Shown here piece after piece: positions 5,595 through 13,593 of a DNA stretch of 29,437 nucleotides (its first letter is position 1; each line of letters begins with the position of its first letter). Made by a program: the position numbers and the translations under genes. The notes beneath the pieces were generated by a model. The model saw nothing but the letters and a program-made list of their open reading frames with translations, was not told the DNA's origin and made no database searches. The DNA comes from a virus, in the IMG/VR virus record IMGVR_UViG_3300050821_010575, positions 1 through 29,437 of that record; one strand, written 5' to 3'.

Positions 5595-7982
5595 CTACTC
5601 GGCCTTCTCGTCGTAGAACAGCAGCGTGCAGCGGCAGTTGATGACCTCGTCGGCGTCGCCGTTCTGATCGCCGGGGTACGCGCAGCCGTTGTCGAAGATG
5701 TCGTCCATGTCGATGCGGACGCCGTCGAGCTCAGCGTGGCTGTCGCGGACCTTGTCATCCTGCTGCGTCAGCCACTCCTTGCTCTGCATGACGCCCTGCG
5801 CCTTGGCCGTGTCGTGCTCGCCCTGGTTCAGCGCCCCGACCGTCTCGGTGCGGGCGATCATCGTCGCGCGGCTGATTGCCGTCCCGCCGAACACGGTCTG
5901 GTCGACAAGCTTCGCCACGTCGCCGATGCCCATGCCAGCCTTGCGCCCGACGGTCACGGCCGCGGCGACCTGCTTCGCTGAGGTCTCGGTGACGTAGCTC
6001 GCGAGCTGCTCGACGCGGTCTTGGATCGCCTGGTAGACGGCTGGGTTGTCGAGGTTGAAGTCGAGGCCGAGCTCGTCGAGCAGCTCCTGCCCCGCCACGG
6101 TGTACGTCTTCCCGATCAGGGCTCTGAACTCGTTGATCCAGTTCTTATAGTACTCCGCGTCCTGCTTGTAGCCGCGCTTGATCGCGTTCAGCGCCGCTTG
6201 GATGTACGGATCGTCAGAGCTGAGCGCGTCGTCAGCTGAGTCGCGCGTCTCGATGCTCCGGTGCGCGTCGGCCTCCGCCTTCTGCTTGTCGAAGATCTTG
6301 CGAACGCTCTCCTTCTCGTCGCCAAACCGCCGCAGCGCGGCGCGCTTGTACTCCGCCTCCTCCTTCGTCGCTCGCGAGTCGAACGCGGACCAGAGCAGCT
6401 GGCGCTGCCCGGTGGTGAGCTTCACGCCTCGCTCGATGAGGCGGATGCCCTTGGCGAGGCGCGAGCGGGTCAGGTGGCTGATCGAACGGTCTGGCTTCAG
6501 CGGCGTCTTGTCGTTCTTCTCGGGCGCTGGCTCAGCCTCGGGCTTCGCAGCGGCGACCGGGGCAGCACCCGCGGGGTCGCCTGGCTTCGGCACGGCGGTC
6601 ACGGTGCCGGCCGTGGGGTCTGGTGTCTCGTCCTCCTCGTCTAGGTCGATCACCACGCTCGAGGCAAGCACCATCTGCCCCGTGTTTGGCAGCCAGACGG
6701 TGTCGGTGGGCTTGATCGTCGGGTCGAGGTGCAGCGCCTCGCGGGTCTCCTCCCAGCTTCGCGCGCCGCGGATGAACTCCGTCGTCACGCGATCAGACGT
6801 CGCCTTGTCGTCCTCGACCAGCTCCTGCAGCGTCTTGCGGTGATACTTGATCCACATCAGCCCGTACTCGGGGCTGAGGCTCGCGTTCAGCGCGTCCTCC
6901 TCCACCGCGAGGAGCGGCTCAACCGTGTGGCTGATGAGCCGCGACCGGGCCTCGGCGTACTGCGATCCACTGAGCCCGGAGTCCTTGATCGCGGAGCTGA
7001 TGCCGATCATACGCGGGTCGACGCCGATCGCGGCGCAGATGTCCTCGCGTGAAACGCGGCGCAGGTCCGGAAACTCGAGGTCCTTGAGGTTGAACCCGAT
7101 CGCCTTGACGTCCTTGACGCCGCCGACGAAGGCCGCTCGGCCGCGCCGGCCGCGCTCCACGTTGAGCTGCTGCCAGCGCTCCTGCGCCGTTTCGGCGTCC
7201 GCTTGGCCAACCTGGTCAGCCATGATGAAGGCCAACGTCGGCGTGCCGTCGTTCGTCACGATCTGCCGCACGTACTTCGTCGCCTCGGTGTCGCCGGCGA
7301 TCGAGTTGAGCGCCGTCGCGACGCGGGGGAAGCCGAAGACGTCGGGCAGCCAGGAGGGCGCGAGCTGGAGGTCGCGGAAGTGGACGATGTCCTCACCGGC
7401 GGTGGTGCGCACCCGCCCGAAGTGGTCGATCCACATGTACGCGATGACGTTCTGCTCTTGGTCGACGTAGACGACCTGCATGCCCTCAGGGTTGATCCGC
7501 TTCAGCGCGGCGACCGGCCCGCCTGGGCTGAGCCGCACCATGCGCCAGAACGCGTTGCCGTACGTGATGAAGTCGAGCGCGAACGCGGCGCGGAGCTGCC
7601 GGGCCGTGGAGCTCGACGACGGCGCGTCGAGCAGCTTCTGGAGCTTATTGATCAGCGGCGCCTCGACCTTGCCGTCAACGTCACGGTACGTGCGCAGCGG
7701 CACGGTGCACGCGACGTCGGTGATGACGCGCATGCAGGCCTGGACGACGGGGTGCTGCTGGAAGCCAAGGATCCGGACGTTCATGCCGGACTCCTTGAAG
7801 ATCTGCGGCGGCAGCCCTCGCACCGGGCCAGCGATCGACTTCAGCTTGCCAGCTTCGCCGGCGTCGACGCCCCAAGCTGGGATGCTCGAGCCTGGCGACG
7901 CGTCTGGAAAGCCAGCGTTGTTCGACGCGCTCGCCCGCTGCGCGAGGCGCGAGCTGACGAGCTTGACGAGAGAGGAGGCCAC
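5595..7982 (-). CDS. Portal protein fused to MuF-like head morphogenesis domain
   Basis: 795 aa. Residues about 40-430 match HK97-type portals: H-P-V-V-Q-A-C-M-R-V-I-T-D-V-A-C near 77-92, the G-N-A-F-W-R segment, D-I-V-H-F-R-D-L near 195-205, and D-P-R-M-I-G-I followed by a Q-Y-A-E-A-R helix. A Glu/Pro/Ala-rich linker follows (about 435-500), then a helical region. The last 100 residues carry the MuF/SPP1-gp7 signature: A-R-T-E-T-V-G-A-L-N, W-L-T-Q-Q-D-D-K-V-R-D-S-H and the final V-I-N-C-R-C-T-L. Portals (about 400-500 aa) and MuF proteins are usually separate neighbouring genes. The GTG start (7982) lacks a good Shine-Dalgarno; an in-frame ATG at 7784-7782 has AAGGAG upstream and is a possible alternative. 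Confidence 0.88.
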   Translation of the reverse strand: MASSLVKLVSSRLAQRASASNNAGFPDASPGSSIPAWGVDAGEAGKLKSIAGPVRGLPPQIFKESGMNVRILGFQQHPVVQACMRVITDVACTVPLRTYRDVDGKVEAPLINKLQKLLDAPSSSSTARQLRAAFALDFITYGNAFWRMVRLSPGGPVAALKRINPEGMQVVYVDQEQNVIAYMWIDHFGRVRTTAGEDIVHFRDLQLAPSWLPDVFGFPRVATALNSIAGDTEATKYVRQIVTNDGTPTLAFIMADQVGQADAETAQERWQQLNVERGRRGRAAFVGGVKDVKAIGFNLKDLEFPDLRRVSREDICAAIGVDPRMIGISSAIKDSGLSGSQYAEARSRLISHTVEPLLAVEEDALNASLSPEYGLMWIKYHRKTLQELVEDDKATSDRVTTEFIRGARSWEETREALHLDPTIKPTDTVWLPNTGQMVLASSVVIDLDEEDETPDPTAGTVTAVPKPGDPAGAAPVAAAKPEAEPAPEKNDKTPLKPDRSISHLTRSRLAKGIRLIERGVKLTTGQRQLLWSAFDSRATKEEAEYKRAALRRFGDEKESVRKIFDKQKAEADAHRSIETRDSADDALSSDDPYIQAALNAIKRGYKQDAEYYKNWINEFRALIGKTYTVAGQELLDELGLDFNLDNPAVYQAIQDRVEQLASYVTETSAKQVAAAVTVGRKAGMGIGDVAKLVDQTVFGGTAISRATMIARTETVGALNQGEHDTAKAQGVMQSKEWLTQQDDKVRDSHAELDGVRIDMDDIFDNGCAYPGDQNGDADEVINCRCTLLFYDEKAE

Positions 7983-8008
7983 TGGGTGAGGTGAGTGAGG
8001 GTGAGAAG

Positions 8009-9388
8009 CTAGCCGACGATGTAGATGCCCGAGCTGGTGATCATGAGCTCGGTGATGGCCCAGACGAGCGCGTCCATGCGATCCGGTGAAGGCAGCCCGA
8101 GGTCGAACCGCCAGGTGGTCATCTGGCTCTCGAGCAGCGCGTGGTAGCCGACGTGGTGCACCTTGCCCTGCTCGTAGAGCCCAACCACGGGCTCTGCGCG
8201 GGCGTCCTTGCCTCTCGAGGCGTTGACGCCCTTGTACGGGATGGCTGGGTCGATCTGACGGATGACGGTCTCGACCAGGTCGCCGCCGTTGTTGACCTCA
8301 CCGATGATGCGGTCGCCGTTGTACGCGTGGTAGAGCTCGACGCCCTTGCGAGCCCAGCCGTTCGGGCTGAACCGCCCGCTACCGTCGCTCAGCACGTACG
8401 CGTGCTTGTTGTCGCCAAGCCCGACCACGACGATGCCGGTCTCCGCGCTCGTCTTCTTCGACGTCACAGCTGGGTCGATCGCGACGACGATGCGAACCAG
8501 GCGCGACAGGTCCTTGCCGTTGATGCGGCTGCGCTCGATGAGGAGCGTGTTCCAGTGTGCGCCCTCGACGTCCTCGATCAGCTTCGCGTAGAGCTCCTGC
8601 TGACCGAGCGTGGTGCCCTCGTACTTGCGCACGACCTCGCTGATGAACGTCCTCGCGAGGTTGGCCAGGTTCTCGTACGTGGTGCCGATCGTCATGACGA
8701 CGTCGACGTGCTCCGTGACGCGACCGGCGCGCAGCTCGACGTCAGAGACGGCGCGTTTGTTGAGGTCGCGCATCATCGGCGTCGGCTTCGGCGTCGTGGT
8801 CAGCACGACCTGCGGGTCGTGGCCGAGCCGAAGGCCGAACATCAGCTGGTCGAGCGTCTCGGGGTACTGCCACGCGGCCGGCTCGTCGCCCCACGCCTTC
8901 TCGTGCTGCGGCCCGCGCAGCCGGTTTGGCTCCTCGGCTGAGTATAGCATCGCCGTGGCGCCGTTGGGCCAGCGCACGCGGCGCCGGCCAGGCTCGTAGA
9001 TGGGGCGCTCGTTCTCGGGGTCGTGCTCGCTGACGGCGATGATGCCGGACGGGCCCTCAACCATGACGTCGCGGACGTCCGAGCTTGTGGCGCCGACGAA
9101 CGCGACGCGTCGCACACCTTGCTGGACCCAGTGGCGAACGAGCTGCGCTCCGGTGCGGGTCTTGCCCCAGCCACGGCCGGCTTGGATGAGCCAGGTGACC
9201 CACTTACCAGGAGGTGGGAGCTGGTTGGGGCGCGCCCAGAACTTCCAGTCCGCCAGCAGCGTCGACGCAGCCTGCGGCGTCAGCTTGTCGAGGATCGCGC
9301 AACGCTCCGGCTCCGGCAGCGCGGCCAGCTTCTCCAGCAGCGAGAAGTGCTCGGCCTGCGCCGGGATCAGCAGCTCGTTGGCGGTCAC
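8009..9388 (-). CDS. terL: Terminase large subunit
   Basis: 459 aa, normal length for the ATPase-nuclease motor that packages phage DNA. ATPase part: Walker A A-G-R-G-W-G-K-T at 70-77, Walker B ending A-W-G-D-E (D168, E169), and coupling motif T-T-T-P-K-P near 197-202. Nuclease part (RNase H-like): V-V-A-I-D-P with D305, G-E-V-N-N-G-G-D with E364 and D370, and D-R-M-D-A-L with D439. GTG start 9388-9386 overlaps the stop of the upstream glycosyltransferase (GTGA), with TGAGG about 6 nt before it. It precedes the portal gene by 26 nt, the standard order. Confidence 0.95.
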   Translation of the reverse strand: MTANELLIPAQAEHFSLLEKLAALPEPERCAILDKLTPQAASTLLADWKFWARPNQLPPPGKWVTWLIQAGRGWGKTRTGAQLVRHWVQQGVRRVAFVGATSSDVRDVMVEGPSGIIAVSEHDPENERPIYEPGRRRVRWPNGATAMLYSAEEPNRLRGPQHEKAWGDEPAAWQYPETLDQLMFGLRLGHDPQVVLTTTPKPTPMMRDLNKRAVSDVELRAGRVTEHVDVVMTIGTTYENLANLARTFISEVVRKYEGTTLGQQELYAKLIEDVEGAHWNTLLIERSRINGKDLSRLVRIVVAIDPAVTSKKTSAETGIVVVGLGDNKHAYVLSDGSGRFSPNGWARKGVELYHAYNGDRIIGEVNNGGDLVETVIRQIDPAIPYKGVNASRGKDARAEPVVGLYEQGKVHHVGYHALLESQMTTWRFDLGLPSPDRMDALVWAITELMITSSGIYIVG

Positions 9389-9996
9389 GCCATCCTCAGC
9401 TCTGGGTACCGCTGGTAGAACCGCTCTCGCTCCGTGGGCATGTCGATCCGCTGCATGTGCTGTTCTGCGTGAGCGCGGTAGTTCCAGAGCGGCGACCTAA
9501 CGCAGGCCCACACCGCGCCGGCCTTGAACAGCTCGTATCGCGACGCCCAGTCGCTGTACGCCAGTTCGTTGCCAGCCTTCTCAACCGCGTCGATGAAGCG
9601 CGTTCGGCGGATCAGGGACGTGAACCAAGCGACGGGGCCGCGCCGCAGGTTCTCAAGCGTGAAGTGCGGGGCGCAGTATCGCGCGCTTCGCTGCCCAAAC
9701 TCCTGCACGTCGCTGTAGACGAGATCCGCTCCGATGCGATCAGCGGCGGCGAGAAACTCGCGCAGCGCATCTGGTGCCCGCAGCGTGTCGTCATCACACA
9801 GTGGCAGGATATACTCGCCCTTTGCGAGCCGCGCCAGGTCGACGATCTTCTCGTGGTACGGAAAGCTCGACATGCTGATGAGGACCTGCACCTGCTCCTT
9901 CAGCAGGTCCTGCGCCTCGACCGAGGCCAGCGTCTCACGCAGCATCGCCGCTCTTTCGCCGCCAGACGGGATGAGGACGCTGACGCGAGGGTTCAG
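9385..9996 (-). CDS. GT2-type glycosyltransferase inserted between terminase genes
   Basis: I extend this gene to a CTG codon at 9996-9994, which overlaps the terminator codon of the small-terminase gene as CTGA with AAGGA 9 nt upstream. This gives 203 aa starting N-P-R-V-S-V-L-I-P-S-G-G, the first beta strand that GT-A enzymes need; starting at ATG 9945 would remove it. Other GT2 features: L-R-E-T-L-A-S-V-E-A-Q, then G-E-Y-I-L-P-L-C-D-D-D-T-L with the metal-binding D-D-D, and a late W-N-Y-R-A-H. It probably transfers a sugar to an unknown acceptor. Its place between the two terminase genes is unusual, and tight overlaps at both ends show it is integrated in the operon. Confidence 0.75.
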   Translation of the reverse strand: MNPRVSVLIPSGGERAAMLRETLASVEAQDLLKEQVQVLISMSSFPYHEKIVDLARLAKGEYILPLCDDDTLRAPDALREFLAAADRIGADLVYSDVQEFGQRSARYCAPHFTLENLRRGPVAWFTSLIRRTRFIDAVEKAGNELAYSDWASRYELFKAGAVWACVRSPLWNYRAHAEQHMQRIDMPTERERFYQRYPELRMA

Positions 9997-10538
9997 AACT
10001 CGCCGTCCTTGGCCGCGATCTGGGCTGGCGGTAGGGCGGGCTGCACCTCGCGACCCGACATGCGCTCTGCAGCCTCACGAACAGCGTCGAGCAGCTTCAT
10101 GCGCGGATCTTCGCTGCCGAAGTTGAAGTTGTACGTATCGCCGCTCGCTGGCAGCTGCGAGGCCTTCTCGTTCAGCAGCTGCTCGCTCAGGTGCAGCAGC
10201 ATCGGGACGTTGCCCCTCATCGCGACGCGCCATCTCACCCGTCGAAGCGCGATCAGCGACTCTTCGCGCCCCTGCTCAGTGATGCGGCCGTACTGCGCCT
10301 TGAAGTCTGCGATCGGCACGTCGATGACCTTCGCGATCTCGTCGTCGGTCATGTACAGCGCTGCGAGGCGCCGCACCATCTCCGGGTCGATGGGGCGCTC
10401 TCGAAAGTCCTGGTTCTCGAGCGGGTCGAGAACCTCGCTCTCGAACAGGTCAGCCGGCAGCCGTCGTGGGATCGACGCGTCGAGGAGCGTCTCTCTGCGC
10501 CGCCGCTGTCGGTGAAGGCCTTCCGCTGCCACGCGCAC
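9993..10538 (-). CDS. terS: Terminase small subunit-like protein
   Basis: 181 aa. The central part has a helix-turn-helix-like stretch (M-V-R-R-L-A-A-L-Y-M-T-D-D-E-I-A-K-V) followed by I-T-E-Q-G-R-E-E-S-L-I-A-L-R-R and A-M-R-G-N-V-P-M-L-L-H-L-S-E-Q-L-L, a pattern I know from small-terminase-like proteins that recognise packaging sites. It is the first gene of the leftward structural operon and is followed (after the GT) by the large terminase. The start may be GTG 10538 or the in-frame GTG at 10532-10530; the latter is better spaced (8 nt) from AAGGA. The C-terminus (P-A-L-P-P-A-Q-I-A-A-K-D-G-E-F) is a flexible tail. Confidence 0.75.
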   Translation of the reverse strand: MRVAAEGLHRQRRRRETLLDASIPRRLPADLFESEVLDPLENQDFRERPIDPEMVRRLAALYMTDDEIAKVIDVPIADFKAQYGRITEQGREESLIALRRVRWRVAMRGNVPMLLHLSEQLLNEKASQLPASGDTYNFNFGSEDPRMKLLDAVREAAERMSGREVQPALPPAQIAAKDGEF

Positions 10539-10568
10539 CGTCCTTGGTCAGTGATGATCGATCTAGGC

Positions 10569-10597
10569 AACATAGCACATGTGTGGCCAAAAGTACA
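10569..10597 (-). promoter_or_regulatory. Promoter-like site, leftward, for the structural operon
   Basis: The minus strand reads TGTACT, 17 nt, TATGTT, with the -10 about 30 nt before the small-terminase start. Hexamers and spacing match the other promoter-like sites. Being the only such site upstream of the terminase genes, it is the best candidate for the head-operon promoter and is divergent from the site at 11339-11367. Confidence 0.6.
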
Positions 10598-11246
10598 CAG
10601 GTGTCACCTCGAGTCACGGCAGGACGGCAAGGACTGGCCCACCGCGCCCGGGTAGTTATAAACATGCATGTGCCCGAGCGCTGCGCCATGGGCTGGTAAC
10701 CCCCTAAAGATGCAAGGATAGGCCATTCGAGATGCCTCAAGCACACTTCTAATCTCAAGCCAGGGTTACATGGGTTACAGGGTTACACGACCCTCTAGCT
10801 GGTAAGGACAGCGACGACGCTTTCGCTAAGTTGTTGCCCTGGCTACCCTTGCACCTTAGTGACCCACCCAAAGCCCGCGTTGCCGTGTAACTTCCTTGTA
10901 ACTTCACCTTGTAACAAAAAGTCACTTTTTGCAGCTGTAAGTGATTGCTGCCAAATGCTTTAGTGACGTGTAACCCCTGCTGCGCGTTACTCTTATGACA
11001 CAGGACTCAAATAGTAACTCGTATGTAGGTTTTGAGCTCACCCCTTGACCAGGCTACGCCTTGCCCCAGGCCTTCGTACGCCCTGCCATCGGCTTGTAAC
11101 CCCGACTGCTCACCCGGGGTGACTGCGGGTTACAGTGGGGTTACAAGCCTCTACGTTGTTTAGCACGAACCACTTGCAGCGTACGATTTGTGATATTGTT
11201 AACAACTGAAGTTACAAGCGGGTTACAGCTCCTGCGCAGCGAGGCG

Positions 11247-11270
11247 TGTCACTCGCTCAGTCGAGTGACA
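11247..11270. promoter_or_regulatory. Perfect 9-bp inverted repeat
   Basis: TGTCACTCG, six bases CTCAGT, then CGAGTGACA. No T-run follows in either direction, so it looks like an operator or extrudable hairpin within the control region rather than a terminator. It lies about 70 nt upstream of the rightward promoter-like site. A smaller inverted repeat (GAAAC-GCTA-GTTTC, 11322-11335) lies between the two. Confidence 0.5.
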
Positions 11271-11338
11271 GTCCCGCGTCGCGTGTCTTTTGCTCCCCAA
11301 TAAACAGCCGTGTACTCAAAAGAAACGCTAGTTTCCTG

Positions 11339-11367
11339 TGTACTTTTCGTGAGATAGGTGTTAGGTT
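11339..11367 (+). promoter_or_regulatory. Promoter-like site, rightward, for the small-gene operon
   Basis: TGTACT, 17 nt, TAGGTT, followed by GAGCTC. It is nearly the same as the site at 20101-20129 (TGTACTTTTC and GTGTTAGGTT in both). It would drive the operon beginning at 11530, leaving a leader of about 155 nt that includes a GGGTTACA copy at 11425. Confidence 0.65.
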
Positions 11368-11529
11368 GAGCTCACATGAAGGTGCAAGCATCTCGTTCGG
11401 CGTAGCGCTGGGGGCCTAGCCCGCGGGTTACAGCCATCCTCACTTGGAAACGCGTAGGCATACGTCGCAAGTGGCAGCGCTCCGCCGAACGAAGCTCGCT
11501 CAAGACACTTCTATTAGAGAGGAGATCCG

Positions 11530-11949
11530 ATGCCACGGAAGTCCAAGCAACTGAAGAAGCGCAAGCACGTTCGCAAAGTGCCGTACGTCTCGAGCGACCG
11601 GCAGCTCGACGCCGACACGAACAAGCGGGTTCGAGCCATTCACCTCGGTGAGAAGAAGGCGCGGCCATTCATCATCAGCGATGACGTCATGAAGGATGAC
11701 CTCGCAGCGAGCAATCGTGAGAAGACGGTCAAGTTCGCGGAGCGGTACGCGACGCCGGTCGAGAAGATCGAAGAGGCCTTCCGCTTTCCGCTGTCCATGA
11801 ACAGCGCGATCGTCGACCGCGTCTTCCTCAGCATCCTGGCCGACCGGCTTGAGAGCGGGCTGCCCGCGACGCAGGACGGCCAGCGAGCCGACGCGGTCGT
11901 TTCACAGCTCCGCACCATCGCGAGCTGCCTCACGACGCTGGCGAAGTAG
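11530..11949 (+). CDS. Unknown protein, first gene of rightward operon
   Basis: 139 aa with AGAGAGGAGA 4 nt upstream of the ATG, one of the clearest starts in the window. Residues 1-17 are very basic (P-R-K-S-K-Q-L-K-K-R-K-H-V-R-K), the rest mixed helical with acidic patches and a hydrophobic C-terminal part (I-V-D-R-V-F-L-S-I-L-A-D-R-L). I do not recognise a family. As the first gene after the GTTACA array with a nucleic-acid-binding type of N-terminus, it is a candidate DNA-binding regulator, but nothing in the sequence proves this. Confidence 0.75.
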   Translation: MPRKSKQLKKRKHVRKVPYVSSDRQLDADTNKRVRAIHLGEKKARPFIISDDVMKDDLAASNREKTVKFAERYATPVEKIEEAFRFPLSMNSAIVDRVFLSILADRLESGLPATQDGQRADAVVSQLRTIASCLTTLAK

Positions 11950-11953
11950 CTCA

Positions 11954-12166
11954 ATGATGCCCTGGCTCCTGATCGCCCTGAACACGGTCCTTGCCGCCTT
12001 GATCGGCTACGCGGTCGGTCGTCGCGAGACCGCGCGCCGCTACGAGCGGTTCATGCACGAGAACAAGGTCATGATCGAGAAGCTGTTCATCATCAGCGAG
12101 CAGCAGATCGGGTTCATCGAAGAGGTGACCAAGACGCTGCGCGACCTGCGGAGCAGGGTCACGTGA
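11954..12166 (+). CDS. Small single-span membrane protein
   Basis: 70 aa (two adjacent ATGs at 11954 and 11957). Residues 2-20 form a hydrophobic segment (P-W-L-L-I-A-L-N-T-V-L-A-A-L-I-G-Y-A-V) followed by G-R-R-E-T-A-R-R, giving an N-out, C-in topology by the positive-inside rule. A charged amphipathic helix follows. It starts 4 nt after the previous stop and its stop overlaps the next GTG (GTGA). Function unknown; small membrane proteins of this type occur in early phage operons. Confidence 0.6.
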   Translation: MMPWLLIALNTVLAALIGYAVGRRETARRYERFMHENKVMIEKLFIISEQQIGFIEEVTKTLRDLRSRVT

Positions 12167-12501
12167 CCTCCCCCTTCGTCCCTCGGCAGCCCGTTCGCAT
12201 CCGGTTCGAGGCCGTGGGCACCAGCTTCGATGAGATCGTGCCGGCCTGTGTGATCGCGCGGCCATCCGCCGACGGCGCCAGCGTTCAGGTCACCTCTCAC
12301 CAGGGCAGCAGAGAAGAGCTCGTCACGCTCTACGCCGGCCTCATCGGGCAGGCCCACAACCTGGGCGTGCTCGGCGACGCGCTGAGCGCTGTGCTGAGCG
12401 GAAAGCTGCGCGGCGAGACCACGGTCCAGCTGGACCCGCCGGCGGGCACCCGCCCACTCGACGACGTCCCGCCCCATCTCCGGAGGCCGCCCGGTGCCTG
12501 A
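12163..12501 (+). CDS. Unknown protein
   Basis: 112 aa starting at GTG 12163, which overlaps the upstream stop (GTGA) and has GGAG about 10 nt ahead. The N-terminal half is beta-like (V-R-I-R-F-E-A-V-G, A-C-V-I-A-R-P), the middle helical (L-V-T-L-Y-A-G-L-I-G-Q-A-H-N-L), and the end Pro-rich. No family recognised. The last 8 nt overlap the next gene. Confidence 0.6.
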   Translation: MTSPFVPRQPVRIRFEAVGTSFDEIVPACVIARPSADGASVQVTSHQGSREELVTLYAGLIGQAHNLGVLGDALSAVLSGKLRGETTVQLDPPAGTRPLDDVPPHLRRPPGA

Positions 12502-12910
12502 CCCCCTCCCCGCCTCCCCAGCCCCAAGCCGCCCGAAGCAGTACACCGAAGCGGAGATAGTCGCGCACCACGGCGATCCGATGTGGGAAGCCATTTGGTA
12601 CGCGATCAAGGGTTGGGACATCAGCCGCACGTCGGACGGAGTGTACAGTTCTCCGACTGGTGATGCTGCCACGGCGATTTACGATGCCATCAAGGCCCGC
12701 TTCCCGCAGTTCGAGGACGGGGCATCCTTGAAGGTGACAGACGCGATGGCGCTGGCGGCCATGCGGGAGTTCAGCGCGCAGAAAGGCGAGTCGCATGACG
12801 CGATGTGGGGCGCGGTCGATACGAAGGACAAGCTCGAAATGTTGAGCGAGTGGCGGGCGATCATTGAGTGCGCGCTGATTCACGGAGACATGCGAGAGGT
12901 GACGCTATGA
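12494..12910 (+). CDS. Unknown phage protein
   Basis: 138 aa from GTG 12494, with GGAGG 7 nt upstream. After a Pro/Ser-rich first 15 residues it has D-P-M-W-E-A-I-W-Y-A-I-K-G-W-D-I and A-T-A-I-Y-D-A-I-K-A-R-F, a style shared by many phage hypothetical proteins that link Trp-rich helices to a variable core. No catalytic motif is evident. ATGA overlap with the next gene. Confidence 0.6.
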   Translation: MPDPLPASPAPSRPKQYTEAEIVAHHGDPMWEAIWYAIKGWDISRTSDGVYSSPTGDAATAIYDAIKARFPQFEDGASLKVTDAMALAAMREFSAQKGESHDAMWGAVDTKDKLEMLSEWRAIIECALIHGDMREVTL

Positions 12911-13593
12911 CGCGCGACTGGAAGTACGATCCGAAGGTCATTGCGGCACGCGAGTTGTACGAGGACGCGAACCATCGGTATTTCGATCCGATTGTTGCAG
13001 AAATCGAAGCCGCACTCGAACGCGGCGATGACGTGTATCTCCAGCCTGACGGCACTGCGCTGTTTGGCGCTGAGGCTCGTCGCGCTCGTCGCCCAACGCT
13101 TGACGAACTTCAGGCGATTCTCGCGGAGGAGGAAGTGTCCCCAGCGGGGGCCGGAGGGAACGGCGGAGCCTCGACTATCGCGGGAGATCGTGACCGTATT
13201 TGGTGCGAGGCGTTGATCGCCAACGTCAGCTTTTGGTCGAAGGAGTTCAAGGGCATCATCGACTACGTGGTGAGCAAGGCACCTGACGCCATCGTACCTG
13301 ACCGCTCCCCAGCCTCCCCCGACGCGAGGCCGTCCACAGACGCCAAAGAATCGCGCCGGGCACTTCGCGACATGCTGGAGCAGGTGTTGCAGAATAGCTG
13401 GAACGACTACTGCGGTGATGCGGGGTTCATCCCTGATGGGTTCGACATCGCACGGCGGCGCGGCAAGCCACCAGAGTTGACGGTGGACTTCGCGCGCTCG
13501 GGCAACTTCCTGCTCAACGCCGCGACCTCACTCGCGCATGAACTTTTCAAGGCTGGATGGTCCCCTCCCGACGCGAGGCCGTCCAATGGCTAA
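12907..13593 (+). CDS. Unknown protein with Pro/Ser/Asp linkers
   Basis: 228 aa from ATG 12907, which overlaps the previous stop (ATGA) and has AGAGG 7 nt upstream; an upstream in-frame codon at 12868 is less likely. It reads as at least two short modules, residues about 1-80 and 95-120, joined by Ala/Gly-rich and Pro/Ser-rich linkers, then a C-terminal module. The peptide P-D-A-R-P-S occurs in a linker and again at the very C-terminus, encoded by an identical 19-nt repeat. No family recognised. Confidence 0.6.
   Translation: MTRDWKYDPKVIAARELYEDANHRYFDPIVAEIEAALERGDDVYLQPDGTALFGAEARRARRPTLDELQAILAEEEVSPAGAGGNGGASTIAGDRDRIWCEALIANVSFWSKEFKGIIDYVVSKAPDAIVPDRSPASPDARPSTDAKESRRALRDMLEQVLQNSWNDYCGDAGFIPDGFDIARRRGKPPELTVDFARSGNFLLNAATSLAHELFKAGWSPPDARPSNG
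13318..13336 (+). repeat. Dispersed 19-nt repeat CCCGACGCGAGGCCGTCCA, copy 1
   Basis: Identical to 13567-13585; the first 13 nt recur at 14018-14030. All copies read in frame as P-D-A-R, in flexible linkers or at a C-terminus. Confidence 0.7.
13567..13585 (+). repeat. Dispersed 19-nt repeat, copy 2
   Basis: Identical to 13318-13336. It ends at the junction with the methyltransferase start codon and includes that gene's probable ribosome-binding GAGG. Confidence 0.7.

Larger units (their letters stand above)
10695..11432. repeat. Array of GTTACA/TGTAAC motifs in a gene-free region
   Basis: Between the divergent operons there are about 990 nt with no credible gene. Within them GGGTTACA occurs at 10763, 10772, 10780, 11127, 11138, 11220 and 11425. 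Its complement TGTAACCC occurs at 10969 and 11095. TGTAAC without CC occurs at 10886, 10897 and 10910, and GTTACA at 11211. That is 13 hexamer copies in about 670 nt, where chance predicts fewer than one. Related sites (GTAAC/GTTAC) occur at 10696, 10986 and 11014, and a palindrome TTGTTAACAA at 11196-11205. Copies are clustered (three in 25 nt at 10763-10787) and occur on both strands. The stretch is less GC-rich than its surroundings. It is probably an operator array or origin-like iteron region. Confidence 0.8.

Noticed and set aside
10695-11432. CRISPR array
   Set aside because: Repeats are 6-8 nt, irregularly spaced and on both strands, unlike CRISPR repeats of 23 nt or more with regular spacers.
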